This document shows positions 12,834-23,600 of a stretch of 64,000 nucleotides of DNA, piece after piece (within the stretch, counting starts at the first letter, position 1; the number at the start of each line of letters is the position of its first letter). The notes under the pieces were generated by a model. The model saw nothing but the letters and a program-made list of their open reading frames with translations, made no database searches and was not told the origin of the DNA. Made by a program: the position numbers and the translations under genes. Source of the stretch: Ceratothoa steindachneri (taxonomy: Eukaryota; Arthropoda; Malacostraca; Isopoda; Cymothoidae); assembly GCA_963969495.1 (NCBI GenBank), contig OZ018326.1, forward strand, positions 155,684,900-155,748,899. Reading direction: 5' to 3'.

Positions 12834-13730
12834 TTAGGTTACCAAGAAATTAATGTCCTTTTTTTAAAAAGGAGATGAACATCATTTTTATTATACAAAA
12901 AAGCTTATGCAAAGTATCATCCATCATAATTAATAAAGATCTTAATGTTAAGTGGATATCTCTGTGGAAGAATTATTTGGGTTATAAGGAAATATATAAT
13001 TTGATATACTCTTCATACTCCATATTAGAGTAAAATTTGCCATTTAGGTGATGTTGTAGTAATTTAAATAAATGGCACTCAAAAGGTGCAACAAGGTCCG
13101 GTTAATATGGAAGGTGAGGAAAAACTCCCAAACCTAAGGCAATTATTTGGGGATGGGGGGTCAAACGTGGAGGAGGAGGACACCCTTTTCGTTGACCAGT
13201 GAATGATTTTTTTATTCAAGAGGTTCATTTCAATGTTGCAATTGTCGAACATACATCTAAGTCTAAGTAAGCGGTTGCTTATTAATGAGTAGCTCATAAT
13301 GAATACCTCTCACATCGCTGTTGAAGACCAACTACGTCTTGCAACAGAAATGGGTCTTTGATTGCGATGGAGCCATTGTTTTTTGCGATTAAATTTATAT
13401 GGGAGATCCCACATTTCTTCTGCCTTAATAATTCTGCCCAGAAATGGTTCAAAGACATTTCTAGCCAATGGAGATGAAGCAATAATCACATCTTGTAAAC
13501 AATCTCCTTCAGACAGTTGATATGACATCCAAACACCATTTATGGCGACCTTTTCTAAAATTGTAAGATGTTTACGTGCCGATATATCACTTAAATTTAA
13601 AATTCAAGTCACTTCACGAGTGTACTCTCGAGGATTAGACTCTACAAGAGCCTTCAGAGCATCAAGATTAATTGCAGTAATGGCGGCCGCAACCTTCTGA
13701 ACGTTTTAGTCCGAAATCACCTGAACGAAA
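12834..13730 (-). pseudogene. Mariner transposase pseudogene (DD34D type)
   Basis: Read on the minus strand, the protein remnant begins near 13690 with DALKALVESNP, the helix-turn-helix region. It continues through the linker and the first catalytic block (GRIIKAEEMW, then RKKQWLHRNQ), a VHYELL-like block, SLVNEKGV, and LVAPFECHLFKLLQHHLNGK near the third catalytic block. In-frame stops and frameshifts are frequent. The first acidic residue of the GDEKW-type motif is Glu rather than Asp, the second block has lost its Asp, and the third is also altered. The left end has a mariner-like terminal repeat, TTAGGTTACCAAGAAATTAA (about 12834). The order and spacing fit the mariner family; it is inactive. 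Confidence 0.8.
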
Positions 13731-13829
13731 TTTTGGGGGTTTTTTAATGCTAATGTGGCACTATTCCTTTGCTCCTATTGAGATAGCATGGTATGCTTTG
13801 TGTATTTCCTTGTCGCCATTAGGTACTAA

Positions 13830-13945
13830 TCAAAACCTAAGCATTGCTACAGCTTAAAAAATGAACTAGGCATCACCTCAGCTAAAAAATAGTCTGGCAT
13901 TACTACAGATTAAAAAAAGCCTAGTCACTACTACAGCTTGCATCA
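13830..13945. repeat. Short degenerate tandem repeat, about 30 bp unit
   Basis: Four diverged units of the form CCTAGGCATTACTACAGCTT plus an A-rich spacer follow each other, with units near 13834, 13867, 13895 and 13920. Confidence 0.6.
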
Positions 13946-15640
13946 AATTTGGAACTATTTAAACAACTCTGAAAAGCAGTTATTGTGTCTTCTAAAAACT
14001 ATATTCATTTTTTTACATACGAATATCTTTTTTCTTGTATTTTCTCGCAAGAGCACTTTCATTCGCTGTGGAACTGGGATAATTCAAAGAGTTACATACA
14101 TTTACCGTTCCTAGTGCTCTAGTGTTCTAAGTAGTCTTGGAGATGTCCGCGTTGGTTTCTTATTTTCTAATAAAGCACCACTTTCCTCGGGGGTTCAAAA
14201 GAGCGCATCATGGCGAAACGTTATCGGTATAAATTAACGAGCAACAAATGTTTTTGTGTACTTATATTAATTACCTTGCCCATGGGCAGTATAATCTGAC
14301 CTTCACATGCCCTCTGTTTAAATACATGTTAATTCATCCTTGGGATCTAAAATGAGTATTGAACTCTACCTCAAATACGCATTCAAGGCACATAAGAAGG
14401 AAGAGCACGCTCAGCATGGGTAATCTCCTTGGTTTTAATAGCAGATTTAAGTAATCCCCCAACTATCCAATGTCAGTCCCAGGCACTTTCCTCTTAGTCT
14501 TTTCCCAAATAAGGGGGCTGGAGGAGTGTCTGCTTTATCCTACGTTTCGGCGACGAATGAGACTTAAGAGATCAAAGAATAAATAATGGTAACTCTGTGA
14601 CCTTTTATGCGCTGCTATTAAGGTGGATTGCTTTATCTAATGTGTGGTTTCCTGTGGCAGGTTTTGTGGATACATTTTGTGATTCGATCCCGAAAATGGT
14701 CATATGAGTTTTGCATTAAAAAGGAGAGTGACTTTAATTTGGGGATCAAATTGTCTTCTAATCCAAATGTGAAGCGGCTACAGAATTGAGACGTGGCCTC
14801 CAATTATTATAATCTGTCTTCAAGGCTTCTCTATTTGTGTATGATGGCGCCAGCTCTTAGTGGTTCTTTCCAACCCTAGTTTTCTTTCTTTCTTTCTTTT
14901 ACTTTTCTTTATCCCACTTTCGATCGACATTTCCTAAGAATAGATTTTCCAGCGTCCGCGATGTAGAAATTCAGCTCTTATCTTGAATATAGGGACATGA
15001 AAGAAGGATACACTCAAAGTTTTGCAGTAATAACTTAATGTAGAGATTAGTTTTTAGCTAATTTTGCCTTCTGTTAATATTTTGTTGGTATCGTTTAATT
15101 GTTTCAATTATATTCGCAACTTGCCTAAACATAGGATTGATGCGTTCTTAAATGGAAACTTGAGGCGTTTCTGATTTGTTTAACGTAAAGGGCTTCAAGA
15201 ATCAAATCGTCAATCTGTATAACTGTTCGTACTATAAACCCTGGTTCTTGGGTTGTGTCACAGGATTGAGTCGGTCATATATGTAAGTCCTCTGATTGTA
15301 TATTGCCTCTCATATTCTTTCGTTTCCATTATAGTTTGTAATGGAACTCCATGAACAGGCAGCTTAAAAAAAATTACTATTTGAGAGATTGGCTGCAGTT
15401 GTTCTTCGGGAATAGAAATGAATTTTTAGGTATGGATGTTACCGAAGCATTTATAGGAACGATATTAATTTTGACATTAGAACTTTAGGAGTATGACTAT
15501 CAAGGAAAGGTATGATGGTTCTAAGGTGATAAAAATACTCCGCCATTTTCATAAGAAACAACAAAAAAAGGAATATGCATAAGTAAATAAAAGTGTAGAA
15601 TTGATACAAAGAGTCGGCAACAATAAAACTCCGTTCGTTT
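13946..15640. other. No gene recognised
   Basis: AT-rich sequence with a short TTTC run near 14881. No convincing coding or transposon signal was seen. Confidence 0.4.
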
Positions 15641-17355
15641 CCTTCTCTCGTGTAAATGAATTTGGCCAAACGACAATGGAGTGCCATTAGTCGCAATGGA
15701 CCTCGAGTAAATAATGAGTGCCATTGCGCACATCGCCTGTGCACTATAATGAATGCAATTTCTCTCAGAATGAAAGCAAGTGCACCGTAATGAATACAAA
15801 TGCACCAAATGAATGCAATTGCAGCACGATTAATATTATTGTACTGCGACAAATGCAAATGTAGCTCAATTTAATGCAACCACATCCCATTAATGTAATA
15901 GCATCATAATAAATGTAATCACCTATAACAAATGAATTGCACTATAACGAATGAATTGCAGCATAAAGAATGCAATTACAAAGCAAAGAATGCAAATGTA
16001 CCACAACGATTGCAATACCACTATATTTAATACAAGTGCATCATAATGAAATTACATAATTACTTAAGTTGTAGAAAAATGTAATCGTTTCATAATAAAT
16101 ACAATTGTACTATGTTGCTTGTACATATTTTGTTTATGATGAATTTACTTGCACCATCATAAATGCACTAGGACCATGATGAGTGCATTTTAAACCCAAT
16201 TGGTGCAATTGCACTATAGCTAGTGCATTGGAGCCATCATGAAAGTACATAACGACTGCACTTACACCATGATGAATCTAAATATATCAGGATGAATGTA
16301 AGTGATCCATATTTATTGCAACCTCACCAAAGGAATGCAAATGCACCATAATAAGTGAAGTTGTACCATAGTGGATGCAATTGTACTATAACTAAAGCAA
16401 ATGGTCTATAAGTAAAGCAATTGTACCATAAGTAAAGTAATTATAACATAATTGAGGTAAGTGAAACATAAGTAAGGCAAATACATAACAACTGATGCAA
16501 TTGCAACATAAATAAGGCAATTTTATAATAACTAAGGCAGGTGCACCATAACTAAATCAGTTGCACCATAACTAAATCAGTTGAACCATAAATAAATCAG
16601 TTTCGCTATAACTAAATCAGCTGTACCATAACTAAGGCAGTTGCAACATAACTAAAGCAGTTGCACCATAACTAAAGCAAATGAACCACAATTAAGGCAA
16701 TCACACCACATTTCTTATTATTATACAAATACAGAAGTTTTAAATGGAAAGTACAAGCCCAGGGGTGGTACCATAGGAAAACATACTGCAAGAAAAGAAA
16801 AAAAGAGAAAAAAAGAAACCATATTAGAAGAAAATATTTTAAAACAAAGTAAAACCATTTTTAAAATATTAAAAAAACCGTCATTGATTAAACAATAAAT
16901 TTATTTACTTTAGATAGATTTAAAGCAACTACATCACAACTAAGGCAATTGCATCATGAAGAAGGCAATTTCAGCAAAACGAAGGCAAATACGCCATTGC
17001 AAAGGCAATTTTACCATAACTAAGGTGTTGCACTATAACTAAGCAAATTGCACCATAACTCCATAACTAAGGAAATTTGACCATAACTATGACATTTATG
17101 TAATAACTATGACATTTGTGGAATAACTAAGGTGATTGCAACATAGCTAAAGCAAGTGTATCATCGTTAAGGCAAATGCATCATAGCTAAGGCGATCGCA
17201 CCCTAAGAACGGAGGTTGCACCCTAAGTACGGCGATCGCACCATAAGTAAGCCAATCACACCGTAAGTAAGCCAATCACACCGTTAGTAAGGCGATCGCA
17301 CCGTAAGTAAGATCGCACCCTAAGTACGGCGATCTCACCCTAATTATGGCGATCG
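15640..17355. repeat. Degenerate 20-bp minisatellite, left arm
   Basis: The 20-bp unit changes along the array. Around 15700-16100 it reads roughly GAATGCAATTGCACCATAAT. Around 16540-16680 it is TTGCACCATAACTAAATCAG in near-perfect copies. At 17160-17340 it is GGCGATCGCACCGTAAGTAA. A non-repetitive insert interrupts it at about 16715-16920. It is cut by the retrotransposon at 17356 and resumes at 24642. Confidence 0.9.
17342..17355. repeat. Target-site duplication, left copy
   Basis: AATTATGGCGATCG here is identical to 24642-24655. The ATTATGG variant was not noticed elsewhere in the minisatellite, which argues for a true target-site duplication rather than a chance repeat match. The 5' A residues overlap the poly-A tail on the right, so the length could be 12-14 bp. 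Confidence 0.9.
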
Positions 17356-18028
17356 CCCCCGTAAGGGGCGCGGCGATTTGCCATCCTGGCCGCCGTGCTG
17401 ACGGGATCCAGCGCTCCGTCCGGCCCCAGCTTAGCCTCTCTTCCTTCCTTCAAAATACTTGTTTCCTCTCTTTTCACACAACCTATCCCACAACTTTCTC
17501 TGGTCAGTCTCTAATTTCACAGGGTAGATGCTGACCTTCCTTTCAGCCAACTGTCCCGCATCCGGGCTGAGGGGGTGGGGGACAATGTTCCCTAACCCCT
17601 GAGCTCCGGTCTGGGGTGGCTGGTTTTTAACAACCTGCTTCATCCCCACCCATACCTTCCTCACATCCCTTTTCCTCTCCTCTTCCCCGTAAGGGGCGCG
17701 GCGATTTGCCATCCTGGCCGCCCTGCCGACGGGATCCAGCGCTCCGTCCGGCCCCAGCTTAGCCTCTCTTCCTTCCTTCAGATAGCCCGATTTCTCCCCT
17801 ACCTCGTCGCTTTTCATACAACCTCTCCCACAACTTTCTCTGGTCAGCCTCTAATTTCACAGGGTAGAATGCTGACCTTCTTCTCAAGCCAACCACCCCG
17901 GATCGGGGCTGAGGGGGGGAGGGGACATTGTTCCCTAACCCCTCAGCTCCGGTTCGGGATGGGGTTTTTTTAACAACCTGCTTCATCCCCACCCACATCT
18001 TCCTCACATCCCTTTTCCTCTCCTCTTC
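17356..18028 (+). promoter_or_regulatory. Retrotransposon 5' UTR: two tandem monomers
   Basis: The segment starting CCCCGTAAGGGGCGCGGCG at about 17357 recurs at 17695, followed by the same order of blocks: GATCCAGCGCTCCGTCCGG, CAGGGTAGA, CCCTAACCCCT and CAACCTGCTTCATCCCCACC. Unit 1 spans about 17357-17694 and unit 2 about 17695-18028. Repeated promoter monomers are known at the 5' end of other LINEs such as mouse L1; a promoter role here is inferred. The monomer boundary coincides with the element's 5' end. Confidence 0.85.
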
Positions 18029-18226
18029 ACAACCTATATTTTTTACGCCGTGTCCAAGGTGGAGCCGCCATGCCGAAGGACTGCCAGGCCACCAGGCGGG
18101 AGGGGTGGTCCCGAATGGCGGCGCCTGGCTCTGCCGGGCTTGTAAGCACCTCTCGCAGTGCGGGCAACTGCGAGAGGTGATGAGCTATTGCGTCCCGTAA
18201 TCAAAAGAGGGTCACCATGCCCATGT

Positions 18227-20674
18227 ATGAAAAAAAACAAAAACCCCAACCCCCAACTTCCCCAAAAACATCTACGGAGCCGCCCTCGGGCAGCTCCACC
18301 GAGAAAATGGAGGTCCCCCCCCCTTGTGCTTGCGCAAGGGACCCTCCATAATTCTTTAACCGGAGAGGAGGCTTACTCCTCTCCTACGCCTACGGGTGTA
18401 GGGGACTCCCCCTCACCCCCTTCTCTGGAGGTGCTTTCGGGCACCTCCCTATCTCCAGCGGCAGTCCCTCCTTTGCTTTCTAAGGGGACTGCCAAGAAAG
18501 CCAGCAGGCAGCCCATTGCCGACCGCCCCTCGTGCAAGCGGCTCGGTAGGGCAAACCCCCTTAGGGGGGAGAGGGAAGCCAGGCCCCTTCGGTCGCTTCC
18601 CTCAAAAGACCTGCTGGCAAGAATTTTGAACCTTGCTGGGGTCAAGGCCTGTGCCTCCCCACACCACCTGACTAGTGACAATACTGCCAAGGGGACCTGC
18701 GATGTCCTGGGAGGGGATGGCCAACTGGAGGCCCCTCCTGTGATAGACATGGTCCTTGAGGAGACCCAGCCCCAGACGGTAGGGCCTTCCATGGGGGGGA
18801 ATTCGGGCTCGGCGCCAAGCACCGAACCCGAATCCGCCCCTATGCAAGGTCCTCCTCAAATGGCTGAGGGCTCCGAGGCAGTAGAAGGAGGGGAGGGATC
18901 TCCTCCGACAGGTGCCCCTACGACAACCAGGACCTTCTCCATTTCGGAGAGGGACCTGGCTGAGGCTGGTCCATCTGGCCTGGGGACTTCTGCCGGCGGA
19001 GGTGAAAAGCGGGTTCATTCCCCGCCCTCCTCTCCTAAAAAGAAAAAGACTAAAAAGACTCAAAAGACGAAGAAGACTCGGGGCTCCTCTCCATCCGCGG
19101 GGGCTGCGGGGACGGATGGGTTTGCTGCCACTTTGGTAGGCGACCAAGCCAAGATCGGCACATCCGGCCCCTCTACCCCCTCGTGTGCGGAGCCCATGAC
19201 TACGACTAAGACCAAGAATGCACAGGGCGGAGCCTCGATGACATCGGGGCCCCTGATTCAGAGGTTACCTGGCGTTTTCAAGCCCGCTGGCTTCAAACGC
19301 TTCCTCGTTATTCGCTCCACTGATGGCACCATGTTGTCCAAGGGCAACATGATCCATCAGAGGAGAGGATTAGCTAGTGCAATTGGTAGAGAGCCGAAGG
19401 TAACCCGTTTCTCGGACGGGAGCCTTCTGGCGAATGCGGCGAATCCCGCCGAGGCGGCCAAGATAAGTGCTCTTCGGACACTTCATGGCACCCCGGTGAG
19501 TGTGACGCCGCACTCTACCATGAACTTTGTGAAAGGAGTAGTTTATGTGAGGGAACTCGTTGACTACTCCATTGAGGACATCACCCTAGAGCTGGCCGAC
19601 CATGGGGCGGTCAAGGTCGAACGTGTGATGAGAAAACAGGGAGGGGCCTCGAGACCCACCCCTACACTCTTCGTCACGTTCGACTGTGACAAGCTCCCTG
19701 AGTCGGTGCGTGCCGGTTGGTACCGCTACCGCGTGAAGGCATTCGTGCCACTGCCGCGGCGGTGCTATTACTGCCACCGCTTCGGCCATACGAATCGATC
19801 ATGTAGACGTGCAAAATCGGGGTCACCCGAAGTCTGTGTAAATTGCTCCAAGGTCGCACACGATAAGTCCAAATCGTGTGTGGCCAAGTGTGTCAATTGC
19901 GGAGAGCCGCACCCTGCTTCTTCGAAGCAATGTGGTGCATATCTCCTTGAGAAAGAAATCCTGGCCGTTCAGGCCCAGGATCGACTCTCATTCCGCGAGG
20001 CAAAGGACTTGGTCCTGGCGCGCCCGGCTCTGCCTGGGACGTCATATGCCTCAATAGTTAGAAAGGCACCCTCTGCTCCTGGCCCATCCAGGCCAACGAG
20101 CACGGTTGTTTCCGCGCCCATTCGGAGCCCTTCTGTGGGCTCTACCCAACCTGGGCGCTCCCCTGGTAAAGCTGGCGGCAAAAAGGGTTCATACCCTGCC
20201 CCGGCTAAAACCAGGGCTCCCCCCTCTTCCCCCAGCGTGACCGTTTCGCGTAAAGCGAAACGGCCACGCGCCTCCACCGAGTCGTTAGACTCACAGGAGG
20301 CAACACCCCTGAAGATGGTCGCTAGGCCATCTTCCGGGGTTCCTAAAGCTGTTCCCCGAAAGGAGGACAGCAACAAAGGAGCTTCGGCCCCTTTGCCCAC
20401 GCCCCGAGGTGGAGCGAGTGGCTCGGAGACGGTGGTTCCTCGAAAAGAGGGCCCCCCGCCTCCGAATTCGCAACGCCCGCCTAAAGTTTCGAGGCGGAGG
20501 GAGGAAAAGACTCACATGGCGAGCCCAACCTCCCCCAATAAGTCCTCGAAGGCGACAGCGCCTTCAGCGCTTTGTCCGGCCAACAGCGCCCGGGGTTCTG
20601 CCCCCGGGAAGCGTACGGCCATTCCCGTGAGGGTCTTCAATTCGAGGAGGGCCCCCGCGTCTCCTCCGAGCTAG
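18227..20674 (+). CDS. Retrotransposon ORF1 (Gag-like nucleic-acid chaperone, three zinc knuckles)
   Basis: The product is 815 residues from the first in-frame ATG at 18227; the frame is open further upstream but without ATG. It should bind the element RNA and form the ribonucleoprotein. The N-terminal half is Pro/Ser/Gly-rich and low in complexity. A Lys-rich basic run (PKKKKTKKTQKTKK, about residues 270-285) could act as a nuclear localisation signal. A folded region (about 350-510, including RFLVIRSTDG and SRPTPTLFVTFD) precedes three CCHC-type knuckles: C513-C516-H521-C526, C537-C540-H545-C551 and C555-C558-H562-C569. The C-terminal third is Pro/Ser/Lys-rich. It overlaps ORF2 by about 130 bp in another frame. 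The zinc-knuckle layout is typical of I/R1/jockey-type ORF1 proteins. Confidence 0.9.
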   Translation: MKKNKNPNPQLPQKHLRSRPRAAPPRKWRSPPLVLAQGTLHNSLTGEEAYSSPTPTGVGDSPSPPSLEVLSGTSLSPAAVPPLLSKGTAKKASRQPIADRPSCKRLGRANPLRGEREARPLRSLPSKDLLARILNLAGVKACASPHHLTSDNTAKGTCDVLGGDGQLEAPPVIDMVLEETQPQTVGPSMGGNSGSAPSTEPESAPMQGPPQMAEGSEAVEGGEGSPPTGAPTTTRTFSISERDLAEAGPSGLGTSAGGGEKRVHSPPSSPKKKKTKKTQKTKKTRGSSPSAGAAGTDGFAATLVGDQAKIGTSGPSTPSCAEPMTTTKTKNAQGGASMTSGPLIQRLPGVFKPAGFKRFLVIRSTDGTMLSKGNMIHQRRGLASAIGREPKVTRFSDGSLLANAANPAEAAKISALRTLHGTPVSVTPHSTMNFVKGVVYVRELVDYSIEDITLELADHGAVKVERVMRKQGGASRPTPTLFVTFDCDKLPESVRAGWYRYRVKAFVPLPRRCYYCHRFGHTNRSCRRAKSGSPEVCVNCSKVAHDKSKSCVAKCVNCGEPHPASSKQCGAYLLEKEILAVQAQDRLSFREAKDLVLARPALPGTSYASIVRKAPSAPGPSRPTSTVVSAPIRSPSVGSTQPGRSPGKAGGKKGSYPAPAKTRAPPSSPSVTVSRKAKRPRASTESLDSQEATPLKMVARPSSGVPKAVPRKEDSNKGASAPLPTPRGGASGSETVVPRKEGPPPPNSQRPPKVSRRREEKTHMASPTSPNKSSKATAPSALCPANSARGSAPGKRTAIPVRVFNSRRAPASPPS

Positions 20675-23600
20675 GCCTGGAGGGCATATTCCTTCAATGG
20701 AATTGCCGTGGACTCCGGGCCAACTGGGAGGAGCTGCGGAGGCTCGCCTCATCCCGTTCCCCGTTAGCTATTTTTTTGCAGGAGACCATGCTAGGCGCGT
20801 GCCCCCTGCCTGCCCTCCCGGGGTATAAGGGTCTTGCGACCCAACCACCGCGGGACGGCCGGGCTGGGGGATGCGCGGTTTACACCCGGCATGATGTCTC
20901 CGTTCTTCCTTTCTCTTTAGATACCTCCTTTCAGGCAGTGGCTGTGCAGCTGCACCTGGATAGGAGGTATACTATCATTTCTGCGTACATTCCACCGTCA
21001 GCTGACTTCGACGCGGGGGACTTTCGCCGCGTCGTGGCACGGTTGCCGAGGCCCTATCTCTTGCTTGGAGATCTGAACGGCAGGCATCCTCTCTGGGGAG
21101 ATTACACCATAAATCCCAGGGGACAAGTCCTTGCCGATCTGATCGAAGAGCTTGAGATGGGTGTCCTAAACGTGGATGAGTTTACGCATCACTGTCCGAG
21201 AACCGCTTCATTTTCTTGCCTTGACCTATCTTTGTGCTCTTCGGATGCACAGCCTGATTTTGATTGGGGGGTGGTCGATGACCTCCATGGTAGTGATCAC
21301 TTTCCCATTCAAATATCATTTTCAGGGCAACTGCCGCCTGAGAGACCACCTCGGTGGTGCTTGGCGCGGGCGCGGTGGCCTGCATTTCAGGAAATGACTG
21401 AATTCTCTATCTCAGTCAAGGAGTTTAGGTCGGTAGATGAGGCCGTCGAGTTCTTCTCCGGCAACCTCATCGCCGTGGGCCTGACTACTATTCCTAGGAC
21501 GTCTGGCCGTTTTGCACGCCGACCACTCCCATGGTGGTCGGCCGAGTGTGAGACGGCCCTCAAACAGAAGCGTTATGCCTACATGCGCTATAAGCGCCGC
21601 CCGAACGATTTCACCGTCGCTGAATTTCGTCGGGCTAGGGCTAGGTTCCGGTATATTTCGAAGCACGCCCGCCGCTCTTCTTGGCGGGCATACGTGTCTT
21701 CACTTAACGGGAAGACCCCTTTAGCTGAGGTGTGGAAGCGAGTCAAAAGGATTCGGGGCAAGTTCTCGCAGGACCCCCCTCCCGTTCTCCAGGAGAATGG
21801 GACCGCAATCTCGGACCCCGCGTCCGTGGCGGAATCCTTAGCGACCGCTTTTTCCGCATTCTCTAGCCGTGATGCTGCTCCGCCAGCATTCAATGCACGT
21901 CGTGATGTCGCGGAAGGCCGCCGGCTGGACTTTACCTCCAGAGGCGGAGAACCCTTCAACGACAAGTTTACTGTGAGTGAGTTGCGTTCCGCTCTCGCTT
22001 CGTGCGCGGACACCGCCCATGGTCCGGACGATGTCCCGTACGCCATGCTTCGACACCTGGGTGAGCGAGGCATGGCCTTTCTATTAGATTTGTTCAACAG
22101 GATCTGGGTGGAAGGTCTCCTCCCAGACTCCTGGCGAATCGCTACTGTGCTCGCCTTTCGCAAGCCGGGGAGAGATCACTCTACTCCGACCGGTTTCCGC
22201 CCAATCTCTCTAACCTCTTGCGTGTGCAAGTTGATGGAGAAATTGGTAAATGTTAGATTAGCCTATTTCCTGGACAGCGGAGGCCATCTGTCTTCTGCAC
22301 AGTGCGGCTTCCGTAAGTTCCACTCCACGTCGGATGCTCTGCTCCGACTGGAAAATGCCGTCTGCGAGGCTTTCCTTCGTAGACAGCACTACGCCACGGT
22401 GTTTTTTGATCTGGAGAAAGCCTATGATACCGCATGGCGATACGGTATCATGGAGACTCTCCACACGATGGGGGCGAGGGGACGCCTCCCAATGTTTATA
22501 TCTGAATTTTTGCGAGATCGTCGATTCCGCGTACGGGTGGGGGGAGCCCTCTCCGGCCTAAAGGAGCAGGAAGAGGGTGTCCCGCAGGGAAGTGTCCTCA
22601 GTGTCACACTCTTTGCCCTGAGCATCAACGGCATCACCTCGGTGCTGCCGGAAGATGTTCTCGCTACGCTCTACGTGGACGACCTTTCGATCTCTTTTGG
22701 CGCGGCCCAGATGCCAACTCTGGAGCGCCGACTCCAACAGGCATTGAACCGCGTCTCTTGCTATGCCAAAGCGCACAGGTTTCGGTTTTCTTTGGCCAAG
22801 ACTAAGGTGGTGCACTTCTGCCGCCATCCGCGGCTTCACCCCGACCCAGATTTGTTTCTTAATGGGGTGCGCCTGGATGTGGTTGAGTCGCACCGTTTCC
22901 TTGGTCTTGTATTCGACCGACGCCTCACCTGGGAGGCTCACATTCGCAGCCTTAGGGTCTCTTGTACCCGCGCCATGGACATTCTCCGTTCCGTGACGTT
23001 CAGCGCTTGGGGCGCTGATAGGGCTACCGCCTTACTTTTTTATCGATCCTTTGTTCGCTCGAAGCTCGACTACGGATGCGAGTTTTATGCATCCGCAGCC
23101 GAGCGTTTATTGCGGAAGGTGGATTCGATCCACCACACCGGCCTTCGCCTTGCGACCGGTGCCTTCCGCACTTCCCCTATTGAGAGCCTGTTGGTCGATG
23201 CTGGGGAGATGCCACTCGCTCTGCGCCGCGTGCAGTGCATCACTCGCCTGTACGCGCGAGCCCGGCGCCTCCCCCAGTCGCCAACAGCTCTCACTGCATC
23301 CGCAGCTGATCTCGATGGTGCCTATGCCGCCGAGAGACGCCAGTCATACCCTAAGCCCTTTGGGTTTAGGGCCAGGAAACTCCTTCGAGAGGTAGATATA
23401 GCTCTCGGGCCGGTGGCGCCCCTGGTTCTGCCCAGGACGCCACCCTGGAGGGTACCACATTTGGCTATTTGTCGCCACGCCTCTGCTCCCAAAGCTTGTA
23501 CTGCGCCGGGAGTATTGCGTTCGATCTTTTTGGAGCACACATCGTGTCACGCTGGTACCGTGCCAGTGTATACGGATGGCTCCAAGTCCCAAGAGGGGTT

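Noticed and set aside
15640..17345. CRISPR-like array from regularly spaced repeats
   Set aside because: The repeats are contiguous 20-bp satellite units without unique spacers, in a eukaryotic context.
17356..18028. 5' UTR direct repeats as long terminal repeats
   Set aside because: They are adjacent tandem units at one end only, in an element with poly-A tail and LINE proteins.
18373..19147. Minus-strand frames of 149 and 181 codons inside ORF1
   Set aside because: They are shadows on the complement of a GC-rich real ORF, with no motifs.
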